Shown: one piece after another, positions 17,872-26,722 of the stretch
Layout of the letters: each line of letters begins with the position of its first letter
Numbering within the stretch: position 1 is the stretch's first letter
Assembly: GCA_035496935.1 (NCBI GenBank)
Contig: DATJED010000023.1
Coordinates: 372,001 to 436,000 of the forward strand
DNA: 64,000 nt
Origin: Pseudopedobacter sp035496935
GTDB taxonomy: Bacteria > Bacteroidota > Bacteroidia > Sphingobacteriales > Sphingobacteriaceae
Direction of reading: 5' to 3'
Notes under the pieces: model-generated
What the model saw: the letters and a program-made list of their open reading frames with translations, nothing else
Database searches by the model: none
Told to the model about the DNA's origin: nothing
Program-made: the position numbers and the translations under genes

Positions 17872-18660
17872 ATGAATAAATTGAAAATTTACCAAATTGA
17901 TGCCTTTACGGATAAGGTTTTCGGGGGCAACCCCGCTGCGGTTTGTGTTTTAGAAGATTGGCTACCCGATACTTTGATGCAATCTATCGCTACGGAAAAT
18001 AATTTAGCCGAAACCGCTTTTTTAGTTAAAGTTAACGAGCAATATCACATCCGTTGGTTTACGCCCACCGTTGAAGTTGATTTATGTGGCCATGCTACGC
18101 TGGCTTCCGCACATGTTTTGTACGAGTTTGGATTTGAAACGGCACCAAAAATTCAGTTTTATTCGCACAGAAGTGGCGAGCTTCCAGTTGAAAAAACCGA
18201 AGATTTATATACCTTGGATTTTCCGGCGGACTCTATAACGGAAATTGAATTGCCTGTAGAATTGTCACTAAGTTTTAGCAAAAAGCCGTTAAAAGTCTAC
18301 AAAGGCAAAACTGATTATATGTTGGTGTTTGAAAATGAAGAAACTATTAAAGCACTAGCAATGGATTTTGAAAAGCTTGCAAAAGCTGATTGCAGAGGTG
18401 TAATTGTTACTGCAAAGGGAAATTCTGTTGATTTTGTATCTCGGTTTTTCGCCCCGCAATCGGGGATAAATGAAGATCCGGTTACGGGTTCTGCGCATAC
18501 CACTTTAACGCCGTATTGGGCAAATAGGCTAAACAAAACAAACCTTACAGCAATGCAAGTTTCAAAAAGAGGTGGACATTTAAAAGTAAGCAACGAAAAA
18601 CAGCGGGTTAAAATTAGCGGTAAAGCGGTTACTTATTTAGTTGGCGAGATTTTTTTATAA
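17872..18660 (+). CDS. PhzF family isomerase-like protein
   Basis: 262-residue member of the PhzF/diaminopimelate epimerase fold, cytosolic. Motifs are AFTDKVFGGNPAAVCVL at the N-terminus, NLAETAF with the conserved catalytic Glu, IRWFTPTVEVDLCGHATLASAH and, later, SRFFAPQSGINEDPVTGSAHTTL. True PhzF isomerises an intermediate of phenazine synthesis, but no other phenazine genes are present and most chromosomal family members act on unknown substrates. The frame opens at a TTG (17860); ATG 17872 gives MNKLKIYQIDAF, the family start. Its stop TAA shares a base with the ATG of the DUF3820 gene, so the two are coupled. Confidence 0.88.
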   Translation: MNKLKIYQIDAFTDKVFGGNPAAVCVLEDWLPDTLMQSIATENNLAETAFLVKVNEQYHIRWFTPTVEVDLCGHATLASAHVLYEFGFETAPKIQFYSHRSGELPVEKTEDLYTLDFPADSITEIELPVELSLSFSKKPLKVYKGKTDYMLVFENEETIKALAMDFEKLAKADCRGVIVTAKGNSVDFVSRFFAPQSGINEDPVTGSAHTTLTPYWANRLNKTNLTAMQVSKRGGHLKVSNEKQRVKISGKAVTYLVGEIFL

Positions 18661-18872
18661 TGGATACACAAATTTTATTAGACTTAGTTAAAATTCGGAT
18701 GCCTTTTGGTAAATATAAAGACCGCTTATTGTGCGATTTACCGGTTTCGTATTTAGAGTGGTTTGCATCCAAAGGCTGGCCACCGGGCAAACTAGGACAT
18801 CAGTTAGCAACCATTTACGAAATTAAAATCAACGGTTTAGAAGAACTTTTGAAGCCTTTTAGAAGAGGTTAG
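18660..18872 (+). CDS. DUF3820 family small protein
   Basis: 70 residues containing MPFGKYKDRLLCDLPVSYLEWF and KGWPPGKLGHQL, the two signature stretches of DUF3820 (sometimes described as a quorum-regulated virulence factor-like family; function not known). No signal peptide or membrane segment. It overlaps the phzF stop by one base (TAATG), so it is the second gene of a two-gene unit. It ends one base before the stop of the convergent gtrA gene. Confidence 0.82.
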   Translation: MDTQILLDLVKIRMPFGKYKDRLLCDLPVSYLEWFASKGWPPGKLGHQLATIYEIKINGLEELLKPFRRG

Positions 18873-18873
18873 T

Positions 18874-19377
18874 TTAAATAGCATTCTTTTTAAAAGAAAA
18901 GTTCCTTTGCGAAAAGTAGCTAAACAGTGTTACCAAAACAAAAGTAAACATGTATGATGGCGTTGGGTACCAGTGCATTAAATCAACAAAAAGTTTCATA
19001 AATAAATAATTTAGCAGAATACAAACACTTACTACCATAAAATACCTAATTATTTGTACTCTTTTTAATAGGTACGACCCGCCAAAAACCACGTAGGTGT
19101 TTAAGTAAAACCCAATCGGGAACGTTATACCAAAAGCCACCAAAAACGAAAAAATGTGCGAACTGATGGCAATGTTTTCGGTTATATGAACAATTTGCTT
19201 TTTAACAATAAAGTTTTCCGTTACCGCAAAAATCAAGAAATTCAATACCGCGTTTCCACCGCCACAAACTGCATATCGGTAAGTTTGCAAAGGCAAAACA
19301 CGTTTAAACAACGGATAAAAGCTGTCAATTAAGTTTAAAAGGAATTTCTGAAAAAACAGATTTAGTTTGCGGATCAT
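18874..19377 (-). CDS. GtrA family membrane protein
   Basis: About 167 residues with four predicted transmembrane helices, for example AVLNFLIFAVTEN, FSFLVAFGITFPIGFYLNTYVVF, YFMVVSVCILLNYLFMKLFV and MFTFVLVTLFSYFSQRNFSF. The Y(A)VCGGGNAVLNF start and the C-terminal SYFSQRNFSFK are typical of the GtrA/DPMS family, thought to flip or hold undecaprenyl-linked sugars for surface polysaccharide decoration. The annotated frame starts at TTG 19383; the ATG at 19377 is preferred. It follows manC on the same strand by 74 bases, so they may share a transcript with kdsD. Confidence 0.85.
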   Translation of the reverse strand: MIRKLNLFFQKFLLNLIDSFYPLFKRVLPLQTYRYAVCGGGNAVLNFLIFAVTENFIVKKQIVHITENIAISSHIFSFLVAFGITFPIGFYLNTYVVFGGSYLLKRVQIIRYFMVVSVCILLNYLFMKLFVDLMHWYPTPSYMFTFVLVTLFSYFSQRNFSFKKNAI

Positions 19378-19451
19378 CAGCAAATTAATTGTACAATTTG
19401 GTATAAAGAGTCACATGCGCAAGGGAAACTGGACATGTGACATCGCTTTTA

Positions 19452-20537
19452 TCAAATATATTTATTACCAAACTTTTGCTTTACATCTGCAACAACCTGT
19501 TTAACGTGTTGCTCCTTATCCCGTGGGCAAATCATCAAGGTATTGTTTGATTCTACCACAATAAAATCGTGTAAGTCCTGCAAAATCACCAATTTATCTT
19601 TAGGTACGTTAACCATACAGTTAGATGAATTGTACATCATCACACCTTCTTGGTTAATTACCGCATTTCCCACGTAATCTTTGTCTGCAAGTTCATAAAC
19701 AGAAGCCCAAGTTCCTAAATCGGACCAACCAAACTCCGAAGGCATAACAAATACGTTATCCGCTTTTTCCATAATGCCATAATCAATAGAGATATTGGTG
19801 CACCGCTGAAAAGCAGACTGTATAAATTCTTTCTCGGTAGCGGTGCTATAATGGTTTTTTCCGCTTCTAAAGATCTCGCTCATATCCGCTAAATGCTTAT
19901 CAAACGCTTCAATTATCGCGGAAACGCTCCAAATAAAAATCCCGGAGTTCCAAAGAAAATCTCCACTGGCCAAAAAAGTCTGTGCAATTTCTAAAGAAGG
20001 CTTTTCTGTAAAGGTTTTTACTTTATGTAAGTTGTCTTCAATAGTGTTTTCTGCGTACTGAATGTAGCCGTAGCCGGTATCAGGTCGGGAAGGCTTAATG
20101 CCCAATGTAATTAAACAGTTATGAGTTTTACTAGCTTCTAAGGCTTTATTAATGGTGTTAACAAAATTCTCAGTCTCTAAAATTAAATGGTCTGACGGTG
20201 CAACAACAATCTGTGCGTTTGGATCTAGTTGTTTAATTTTATAACAACCATAAGCAATACAAGGCGCAGTATTGCGCATAATAGGCTCCCCAATAATTTG
20301 GTTATCACTAAGTTCTGGTAATTGCTGTTTTACTAAATCAAAATAATTTTCGTTAGTAAGGATGTAGATATTTTCAACCGGCAATATTTTTTTAAACCGC
20401 TCAAATGTATTTTGGATTAAGCTTTTCCCTGTTCCTAAAACATCTAAAAACTGTTTAGGATAAGTGGTTCTGCTCACTGGCCAAAATCTGCTTCCAATAC
20501 CACCTGCCATTATTAAGGCATAATTATTTTTGTTCAT
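19452..20537 (-). CDS. manC: Mannose-1-phosphate guanylyltransferase
   Basis: Makes GDP-mannose from GTP and mannose-1-phosphate for surface polysaccharide and fucose pathways. The nucleotidyltransferase signature IMAGGIGSRFWPVSR stands at the N-terminus, with the typical YPKQFLDVLG, VAPSDHLI, GYGYIQY, KVKTFTEKPS, FLWNSGIFIW and SIDYGIMEKADNVFVMPSEFGWSDLGTW. 361 residues correspond to the monofunctional type without a C-terminal phosphomannose isomerase. It lies 11 bases downstream of kdsD on the same strand, so the two are an operon of sugar-nucleotide genes. Confidence 0.94.
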   Translation of the reverse strand: MNKNNYALIMAGGIGSRFWPVSRTTYPKQFLDVLGTGKSLIQNTFERFKKILPVENIYILTNENYFDLVKQQLPELSDNQIIGEPIMRNTAPCIAYGCYKIKQLDPNAQIVVAPSDHLILETENFVNTINKALEASKTHNCLITLGIKPSRPDTGYGYIQYAENTIEDNLHKVKTFTEKPSLEIAQTFLASGDFLWNSGIFIWSVSAIIEAFDKHLADMSEIFRSGKNHYSTATEKEFIQSAFQRCTNISIDYGIMEKADNVFVMPSEFGWSDLGTWASVYELADKDYVGNAVINQEGVMMYNSSNCMVNVPKDKLVILQDLHDFIVVESNNTLMICPRDKEQHVKQVVADVKQKFGNKYI

Positions 20538-20548
20538 AGGTTAATGTA

Positions 20549-21514
20549 TTATATAATTCCTTCGCGTAGTAAATCGTGTAAATGTACAACGCCTTCGTAC
20601 TTGCCGTTTTTTGTTACAATTAGCTGCGTTATATTGAACTGTTTCATTTTATTGAGCGCAACAACGGCCATTTCTCCCTCGTCAATTGTTTTTGGGCTTT
20701 GGTTCATAATGTCAACGGCTCTCAAATTTTCGAACGATTGATATTTCTCCATCATCCTTCTTAAATCTCCATCCGTAATAACGCCCCTAAGTTCAAGATT
20801 TTCTACAATAGCTACAACTCCTAATCTTTTTTTAGTGATTTCTAAGATGGCGTCCTTAATAGTGGCGTTAATGTTTAGCTGAGGCTTTTCGTTCTGTTTG
20901 CTTAGGTCACAGACTTTTAAATATAGTTTTTTACCTAGAGAACCTCCCGGATGGTATTTGGCAAAGTCTTCTTTAGAAAAAGCCCGGCATTCAACCAAGC
21001 AAACCGCCAAAGCATCACCTAAAACCAATTGTGTTGTGGTGCTTGTTGTCGGCGCCAAATTATTGGGGCAAGCTTCTTTATCAATACTGGCATCCAAAAC
21101 AAAATCTGACTGTTGCGCTAAGTACGATTCCTTTTCTCCAACAATGCAAGCTAACGGATTGTTGCCCTGTTTAAGGAGCGGAATTAACACTTTTATTTCG
21201 GCAGTGTTGCCACTTTTTGATAAGCAAAGGACCAAATCATCTTTTTGGATAATTCCTAAATCGCCATGTACAGCGTCGGCCGCATGCATAAAAATTGACG
21301 GAGTGCCGGTCGAGTTAAAAGTAGCAACTAACTTTTGGGCAATTATTGCGCTTTTACCAACCCCTGTAACAATTACCCGACCTTTTAATTTTAATATTTT
21401 TTTTACGAGTTTTTCAAAATCATCGGTTAGCTGAACAGACAATTGTTTAAGAGCCTCTGTTTCAATGGAAATTGTACGATGGGCGATCTCTAAAATCTCT
21501 TTAGATGACTTCAA
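20549..21514 (-). CDS. kdsD: D-arabinose-5-phosphate isomerase (KpsF/GutQ type)
   Basis: Converts ribulose-5-phosphate to arabinose-5-phosphate, the first step to Kdo. The SIS domain (about residues 35-180) shows VIVTGVGKSAIIAQKL, FMHAADAVHGDLG, LCLSKSGNTAEIKVL and the NLAPTTSTTTQLVLGDALAV stretch characteristic of the enzyme. Two CBS domains follow (about 205-321: VVAIVENLELRGVITDGDLRR and QLIVTKNGKYEGVVHLHDLLREG). The only reasonable start is TTG at 21514 (MKSSKEILEIAH); no ATG is in frame upstream or nearby. Adjacent recQ and then kdsA place both Kdo genes within 3.5 kb, although they are on opposite strands. Confidence 0.93.
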   Translation of the reverse strand: MKSSKEILEIAHRTISIETEALKQLSVQLTDDFEKLVKKILKLKGRVIVTGVGKSAIIAQKLVATFNSTGTPSIFMHAADAVHGDLGIIQKDDLVLCLSKSGNTAEIKVLIPLLKQGNNPLACIVGEKESYLAQQSDFVLDASIDKEACPNNLAPTTSTTTQLVLGDALAVCLVECRAFSKEDFAKYHPGGSLGKKLYLKVCDLSKQNEKPQLNINATIKDAILEITKKRLGVVAIVENLELRGVITDGDLRRMMEKYQSFENLRAVDIMNQSPKTIDEGEMAVVALNKMKQFNITQLIVTKNGKYEGVVHLHDLLREGII

Positions 21515-21608
21515 ATTGTAAAAGTTTATAATTAAATATATTTATTTCACAAAAATATGTTATTTTGATGTCTAAAATCAGCATGGGCTGTTTTTTTTGA
21601 CGATAAAA

Positions 21609-23798
21609 ATGCAGATTAAAAAATCTTTAATAGACAATTTACAAACGTTTTTTGGTTTTGATAACTTTAAAGGAGACCAGGAAGCCATCATTGACAGTAT
21701 TTTAGAAAGAAATGACACGTTTGTAATTATGCCAACCGGTGGTGGAAAATCCATCTGTTATCAGTTGCCAGCTTTAATGAGCGAAGGTACTGCGTTGGTA
21801 ATTTCTCCACTGATTGCTTTGATGAAAAACCAGGTAGATCAGTTAAGGGCATTTGGGGGTAGAGACAGCATAGCCCATTTCTTAAATTCATCTTTAAACA
21901 AAACAGAAATTGCTAAAGTTAAGCAGGATGTGCTTGCCGGCGAAACAAAGTTGTTGTACGTTGCGCCCGAGTCTTTAACCAAGCAGGACAATATTGACTT
22001 TTTGAAACTGTTAAAGGTTTCTTTTGTTGCGATTGATGAGGCGCACTGTATTTCTGAATGGGGGCATGATTTTAGGCCCGAATACCGGAAAATACGACAA
22101 GTAATTAATAATATCGGCGATAACATTTCTTTAATAGCTTTAACGGCCACTGCAACTCCAAAAGTGCAGTATGATATTCAGAAGAATTTGCAGATGACAA
22201 ATGCAAACCTGTTTAAATCTTCTTTTAACAGGCCAAATTTGTTTTACGATGTACGTCCGAAAAACAACGTTATCAAAGAAATTGTAAAATACATTAAAAG
22301 CCATACAGGGAAATCGGGAATTGTTTATTGCTTAAGCCGTAAAAAAGTGGAGGAAGTGAGCAATGCGCTGGAAATAAACGGAATAAAATCTTTGCCTTAT
22401 CATGCGGGTTTAGATGCAAAAGTAAGAGCTGATACGCAGGATAAGTTTTTGATGGAGGATGTTGACGTAATTGTTGCCACGATTGCTTTCGGGATGGGAA
22501 TTGACAAGCCAGATGTACGGTATGTGATTCATCATGATATTCCTAAAAGTATGGAAGGCTACTATCAGGAAACTGGTAGGGCAGGAAGAGATGGCGGAGA
22601 AGGCGTTTGTATCGCATTTTATTCAGAAAAAGATATTGATAAGCTGGCCAAATTCATGAAAGATAAGCCAGTTTCTGAAAGAGAAATTGGTACACAAATC
22701 TTAAAGGAAGTTATTGATTATTCAGAATCAGCGGTTTGTAGAAGAAAGCAGATTTTACATTATTTCGGCGAGAACTTTAACGAAGTAGGCTGCAACAATA
22801 TGTGCGATAACTGTAGAGCACAGAAACAATATCTTAACGCCGAAGAACCGCTAACTACCGTTTTACAGCTGATAAAAGATTTCGGTGAAAAATTTGACGA
22901 CCATTATGTGATTAACGTTTTAATGGGACTTGAAACCGCACAAATTCAGTCTTATAAACATCACCAATCCAAATATTTTGGTGCGGGTAAAGAACAAGGG
23001 CTTTTACTTTGGAAATCTGTTTTACGCCAAGCTTTGCTAGATAATTTTGTAGTAAAAGACGTTGATAATTTTGGCCTGCTAAGGCTTAGCAAATCTGGCG
23101 AAAGCTTTCTGGAAAATCCTTATTCGCTCCGTTTTATCCTCAACAGAGAAATGGAAGCCATAAAAGATGACGATGACGACCATGCGCAACAGGGCAGTGG
23201 TGCTGTTGATGCGCAACTTTTGCAAATGCTAAAAGATTTACGGAAAAAAATTGCCAAACAAAAAAATCTACCACCGTTTGTGATTTTCCAAGATCCGTCT
23301 TTAGAAGAAATGTGTACGCACTATCCGATAAATATGGATGAACTGAAACATATTTCGGGCGTTGGTAACGGGAAAGCGATGAAATTTGGTTCGGCTTTTA
23401 TAGAGCTGATTAAGAAATATGTAGAGGATAACGACATAGATCGCCCTATTGATTTTGTGGTGAAAACCACGGCCAACAAATCGGCGCTGAAAGTTTCTAT
23501 TATTCAAAATATCGACCGCCAGATTTCTTTGGAAGATATTGCGGCATCTAAGGGCATTTCTTACGAAGACATTTTAAAAGAAGTGGAATCTATCGTTAGT
23601 TCTGGCACCAAACTAAATCTCAATTATTTTATTGATGAAGTGATTGACGACGACAGGCAAGATGAAGTTTTCGATTATTTTAGAAGCGCCGACGTAGATT
23701 CTATTGATAAAGCTTTGGAAGAACTGGGCACCGACGACTATAATTGGGAAGAAATTCAGTTGATGCGAATTAAGTTCATGTCGGAGTTGGGGAATTAA
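21609..23798 (+). CDS. recQ: ATP-dependent DNA helicase RecQ
   Basis: SF2 3'-5' helicase in recombination and fork repair. Motif I is MPTGGGKSICYQLP, motif II IDEAHCISEWGHDFRPEY, motif III ALTATATP, motif V VDVIVATIAFGMGIDKPDVR and motif VI YYQETGRAGRDG. The zinc-binding RQC region has CRRKQILHYFGE with CNNMCDNC; an HRDC domain follows (QMLKDLRKKIAKQKNLPPFVIF). A further C-terminal helical domain (QISLEDIAASKGISYEDILKEVESIVSSG) matches the extension found in long Bacteroidota RecQ proteins. ATG 21609 chosen over TTG 21597; 729 residues. Alone on its strand between the Kdo genes. Confidence 0.95.
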   Translation: MQIKKSLIDNLQTFFGFDNFKGDQEAIIDSILERNDTFVIMPTGGGKSICYQLPALMSEGTALVISPLIALMKNQVDQLRAFGGRDSIAHFLNSSLNKTEIAKVKQDVLAGETKLLYVAPESLTKQDNIDFLKLLKVSFVAIDEAHCISEWGHDFRPEYRKIRQVINNIGDNISLIALTATATPKVQYDIQKNLQMTNANLFKSSFNRPNLFYDVRPKNNVIKEIVKYIKSHTGKSGIVYCLSRKKVEEVSNALEINGIKSLPYHAGLDAKVRADTQDKFLMEDVDVIVATIAFGMGIDKPDVRYVIHHDIPKSMEGYYQETGRAGRDGGEGVCIAFYSEKDIDKLAKFMKDKPVSEREIGTQILKEVIDYSESAVCRRKQILHYFGENFNEVGCNNMCDNCRAQKQYLNAEEPLTTVLQLIKDFGEKFDDHYVINVLMGLETAQIQSYKHHQSKYFGAGKEQGLLLWKSVLRQALLDNFVVKDVDNFGLLRLSKSGESFLENPYSLRFILNREMEAIKDDDDDHAQQGSGAVDAQLLQMLKDLRKKIAKQKNLPPFVIFQDPSLEEMCTHYPINMDELKHISGVGNGKAMKFGSAFIELIKKYVEDNDIDRPIDFVVKTTANKSALKVSIIQNIDRQISLEDIAASKGISYEDILKEVESIVSSGTKLNLNYFIDEVIDDDRQDEVFDYFRSADVDSIDKALEELGTDDYNWEEIQLMRIKFMSELGN

Positions 23799-23812
23799 TT
23801 CGTTTGAGCGAT

Positions 23813-23922
23813 CGTCATGGCGACGAGATGAGACATTGCACAAAAAGATTAATACGCTCGCGGAACACCTGATGGGCTGTATTTTCAATTGAACATACGT
23901 TTCTTGTAACCTTGACATGACG
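23813..23922. repeat. Interspersed element with ends CGTCATGGCGACG and TTGACATGACG
   Basis: The left end CGTCATGGCGACG (23813-23825) with GAGATGAGACATTGC and the right end CTTGACATGACG (23911-23922) repeat the ends of the 17628-17750 element in the same arrangement. It fills the gap between the recQ stop and the leader of kdsA; no reading frame. Confidence 0.55.
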
Positions 23923-23978
23923 AAAACAAACCATAACATCATTTGATTCTCAATTCCATAATCGTAATTCACTTATAT

Positions 23979-23994
23979 CATTCAAAATTCAATC
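23979..23994 (+). promoter_or_regulatory. Leader motif CATTCAAAATTCAATC upstream of kdsA
   Basis: The identical 16 bases occur on the minus strand at 12511-12526 just upstream of recB. In both places it lies within 20 bases of the start codon in a TTCA-rich stretch. Probably leader or translation-enhancer sequence; function inferred only from position and identity. Confidence 0.4.
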
Positions 23995-24011
23995 CTTCAA
24001 TAATTAATCAA

Positions 24012-24818
24012 ATGACCATCCCAAAAATAAAAAACACCGATTCAAACAATTTCTTTTTAATGGCCGGGCCTTGTGCTATTGAAGGCGAAGAAATTGCTTT
24101 ACGTATTGCAGAAAAGATTGTTAAAATCACCGATAAATTAGCTATTCCGTATATTTTTAAAGGTTCGTACCGAAAAGCAAACCGTTCAAGACTAGATTCA
24201 TTTACCGGAATTGGCGATGAAAAAGCCTTGAAAATTTTAGAGAAAATCGGAAAAGAATTTGGTGTTCCCACAGTTACGGACATTCACGAAAGTGCCGAAG
24301 CCGAAATGGCAGCACAATATGTTGATGTGTTACAAATACCTGCGTTTTTATGTCGCCAAACCGACTTGTTAATTGCGGCCGCCAAAACAGGCAAAGTGGT
24401 TAATGTTAAAAAAGGTCAGTTTTTGTCTGCCGGATCAATGAAATATGCCGTAGACAAAATCACCGAAAACGGCAATCCAAATGTGCTGTTAACAGATAGA
24501 GGGAACACTTTCGGCTATCAAGATTTAATTGTTGATTTCAGAGGAATTCCAGAAATGCGGGCTTTTAACGTTCCGGTGGTAATGGATTGTACGCACTCGT
24601 TACAGCAACCCAATCAAGCTTCGGGCGTAACCGGAGGAAAACCTGCTTTGATTGAAACCATAGCCAAAGCAGCCATCGCCGTAGGTGCGGACGGTTTGTT
24701 TATCGAAACCCATCCCGATTTAGCAAATGCAAAATCTGACGCGGCAAATATGTTGCAATTGGATTTATTAGAAGGTTTGTTGGAGAAATTGGTAAGAGTT
24801 AGGCAGGCGGTGATTTAA
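24012..24818 (+). CDS. kdsA: 3-deoxy-8-phosphooctulonate (Kdo-8-P) synthase
   Basis: Condenses phosphoenolpyruvate with arabinose-5-phosphate to Kdo-8-phosphate for lipopolysaccharide. Visible motifs: FLMAGPCAIEGEE, IFKGSYRKANRSRLDSFTG (substrate-binding loop), VPTVTDIHE, LQIPAFLCRQTDLL, NVKKGQFLS, LTDRGNTFGYQDLIVDFR, VMDCTHSLQQPN and DGLFIETHPD. The frame extends upstream to 23943 without a usable start; ATG 24012 (MTIPKIKNTDSNNFF) gives 268 residues, the family length. Probably transcribed from its own promoter in the 213-base gap after recQ. Confidence 0.95.
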   Translation: MTIPKIKNTDSNNFFLMAGPCAIEGEEIALRIAEKIVKITDKLAIPYIFKGSYRKANRSRLDSFTGIGDEKALKILEKIGKEFGVPTVTDIHESAEAEMAAQYVDVLQIPAFLCRQTDLLIAAAKTGKVVNVKKGQFLSAGSMKYAVDKITENGNPNVLLTDRGNTFGYQDLIVDFRGIPEMRAFNVPVVMDCTHSLQQPNQASGVTGGKPALIETIAKAAIAVGADGLFIETHPDLANAKSDAANMLQLDLLEGLLEKLVRVRQAVI

Positions 24819-24955
24819 TTACGGTCAGGATTTAGGTTATTGAATTTACTGGAATAATAAGTTCGGTAATTCTCTATATAAAGTCACAATCAGCTTTATT
24901 CTTGCTAATGCGATAAAGTTGTGCTATCCTCAGGGTTAATTTAATCTTCGAAATC

Positions 24956-25867
24956 ATGTTTAAAAAACTCGTTGCCATTGAACCGTTAAATTTAATCCCG
25001 TCAGCAGAGATAGCATTGCAGAATTTCGCTCACGAAGTAGTTATTTTTAATGATGTGCCTACTGATTCGGCTGAAATGGCTCGTAGGATAGGAGATGCCG
25101 ATGCTGTTTTACTGAGTTACACTTCTCAACTTGGAGCAGATGCGTTAGAAAAATGCCCCAAAGTAAAATATATAGGAATGTGTTGCTCTTTATATTCGCC
25201 AGAAAGTGCCAATGTGGACATAAAATATGCAAATGAGAGAGGAATAACTGTTACAGGTATTAGGGATTATGGAGATGAAGGCGTAGTAGAATATGTGGTG
25301 AGTGAACTGGTAAGGTGTTTTCACGGTTTTGGTAAAACGAAAGACGGAAAGCCTAGAGTAGCGTGGGATGGTGTCCCAAAAGAAATTACCGGGACTAAAG
25401 TTGGCATTGTTGGTTTAGGGAAATCTGGCGGAATGGTAGCGGACGCTTTAATGTTTTTTGGTGCAGAGATCTCTTACTTTTCTCGTACAAGAAAGCCCGA
25501 GGAGGAAAAAAAAGGCTTCCGGTTTTTACCGCTTCACCAACTCCTTGCAGAAAATGAAGTAATTGTTACCTGTTTAAATAAAAATACCGTGTTATTACAC
25601 GAGGCGGAATTTGAGGCTTTAGGTAACCGAAAGATTCTCTTCAACACCGGACTTTCGCCAGCTTGGGACGAAGATCCGTTTAAGAAATGGATAAACCGTG
25701 ATAATTTATGTTATTGCGATACAGTAATTGCGCTTGGCAATAAAGATTTGCTAAATCATCCGAACGTTAATTGTATGCAGGTTTCTGTTGGTCGTACCCG
25801 CCAAGCTTTTGACCGCCTAAGTGAGAAAGTATTGGCTAATATTGAACAATACCTTAAAAAACAATAG
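24956..25867 (+). CDS. NAD-dependent D-2-hydroxyacid dehydrogenase family protein
   Basis: 303 residues with the two-domain plan of the family. The substrate-binding part carries VLLSYTSQLGADALEKCPKVKYIGM; the Rossmann domain has TGTKVGIVGLGKSGGMVADAL (GLGxSG dinucleotide motif, about residue 158), FSRTRKPEEEKKG and NEVIVTCLNKNTVLLHEAEF. The catalytic His and the Arg-Glu pair are not clear: the expected C-terminal His region reads CYCDTVIALGNKDLLNHPNV. Substrate cannot be named. The last 14 bases overlap the 3' end of the convergent dehydrogenase gene. Confidence 0.8.
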   Translation: MFKKLVAIEPLNLIPSAEIALQNFAHEVVIFNDVPTDSAEMARRIGDADAVLLSYTSQLGADALEKCPKVKYIGMCCSLYSPESANVDIKYANERGITVTGIRDYGDEGVVEYVVSELVRCFHGFGKTKDGKPRVAWDGVPKEITGTKVGIVGLGKSGGMVADALMFFGAEISYFSRTRKPEEEKKGFRFLPLHQLLAENEVIVTCLNKNTVLLHEAEFEALGNRKILFNTGLSPAWDEDPFKKWINRDNLCYCDTVIALGNKDLLNHPNVNCMQVSVGRTRQAFDRLSEKVLANIEQYLKKQ

Positions 25868-26642
25868 GAGAGGTGATGTTTCTTAAGGTGTTTACAACGC
25901 TCCAACCTGCAATTTGAGCGGTGGCGCTGTAAACATCTATAACCGCATGGATTTGTTCGTTTTTAATTTCTATACGATGATTATCGCCTACAAAACCGGG
26001 TGTTGAAGTCATGGAAACCTTCATTTGCTCAGCGCCAACGGATGCCAAAGCAGCAGCTACTGCTACGTTTACACGAGTTGGGAATAGTTCAATTGCTTGT
26101 ACAGCATCTCCCTTAAAGACTTCGCGTTTTTCAGTTTGTAAAGCCTCGTTGTAAACAGCAGTGTTTTTTAAAGAATTTGGACCTTTTTCGGTGTCAAAAG
26201 TAGCCATACAATTGCCCATTAATGTTGCAGTGCGCAAAATATCGAAACCACCAATAGCTCCGGAAGCCAAATGGATTCTTGTGTTGTTTTCTCGGGCAGC
26301 TATTTCCACTTTTTCATAAAAATCCTTATCTGCCAAAGCACCAATGGATAATGTAACTATAGAAGAACCGTTTTTTAAAGCAGGGATAGCAAATTCCAAT
26401 AACGCAGCGGGAGAGGCCATTTCAACGATATAGTCAGGTTTTAAAGCCAATAATTCGTCAATAGAATCACAAGGCTTGGCTTTATGACCAATTACTTTTT
26501 CTGCGATACTTATTGCTTTTGCCTTGGTTCTTGAATAAGCACCTATAAACTGATAATCTGTTAACAAATCCTGATTTAAAGCATCAACAATAATGTGGGC
26601 TAATTTGCCACATCCAACAATAGCTAACGTATGTTTCTTCAT
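25854..26642 (-). CDS. L-aspartate dehydrogenase-like protein
   Basis: 262-residue member of the aspartate dehydrogenase (NadX/DUF108) family, which oxidises aspartate to iminoaspartate for NAD synthesis or runs the reverse reaction. The N-terminal Rossmann motif is LAIVGCGKLAHIIVDAL; the catalytic domain has RIHLASGAIGGFDILRTAT, FPTRVNVAVAAALASVG and MTSTPGFVGDNHRIEI, which match the family. An in-frame ATG at 26654 would add four residues; 26642 (MKKHTLAIVGCG) is preferred. Its 3' end overlaps the convergent 2-hydroxyacid dehydrogenase by 14 bases. No nadA or nadC neighbours, so its pathway role is inferred. Confidence 0.8.
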   Translation of the reverse strand: MKKHTLAIVGCGKLAHIIVDALNQDLLTDYQFIGAYSRTKAKAISIAEKVIGHKAKPCDSIDELLALKPDYIVEMASPAALLEFAIPALKNGSSIVTLSIGALADKDFYEKVEIAARENNTRIHLASGAIGGFDILRTATLMGNCMATFDTEKGPNSLKNTAVYNEALQTEKREVFKGDAVQAIELFPTRVNVAVAAALASVGAEQMKVSMTSTPGFVGDNHRIEIKNEQIHAVIDVYSATAQIAGWSVVNTLRNITSPIVF

Positions 26643-26722
26643 AACAAGCAACATAGCCGTTTTTAACGGATTTGCAAAAGCGTTGGGTACTTTGTTACGC
26701 TATTTTGACGGTGGTTGAATAA

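Noticed and set aside
20898..21434. 178-residue frame on the plus strand
   Set aside because: Antisense to kdsD, whose SIS motifs are intact in the other frame.
25854..25867. Overlap of two convergent genes as a frameshift sign
   Set aside because: Both products have complete C-termini for their families; a 14-base tail-to-tail overlap is ordinary.
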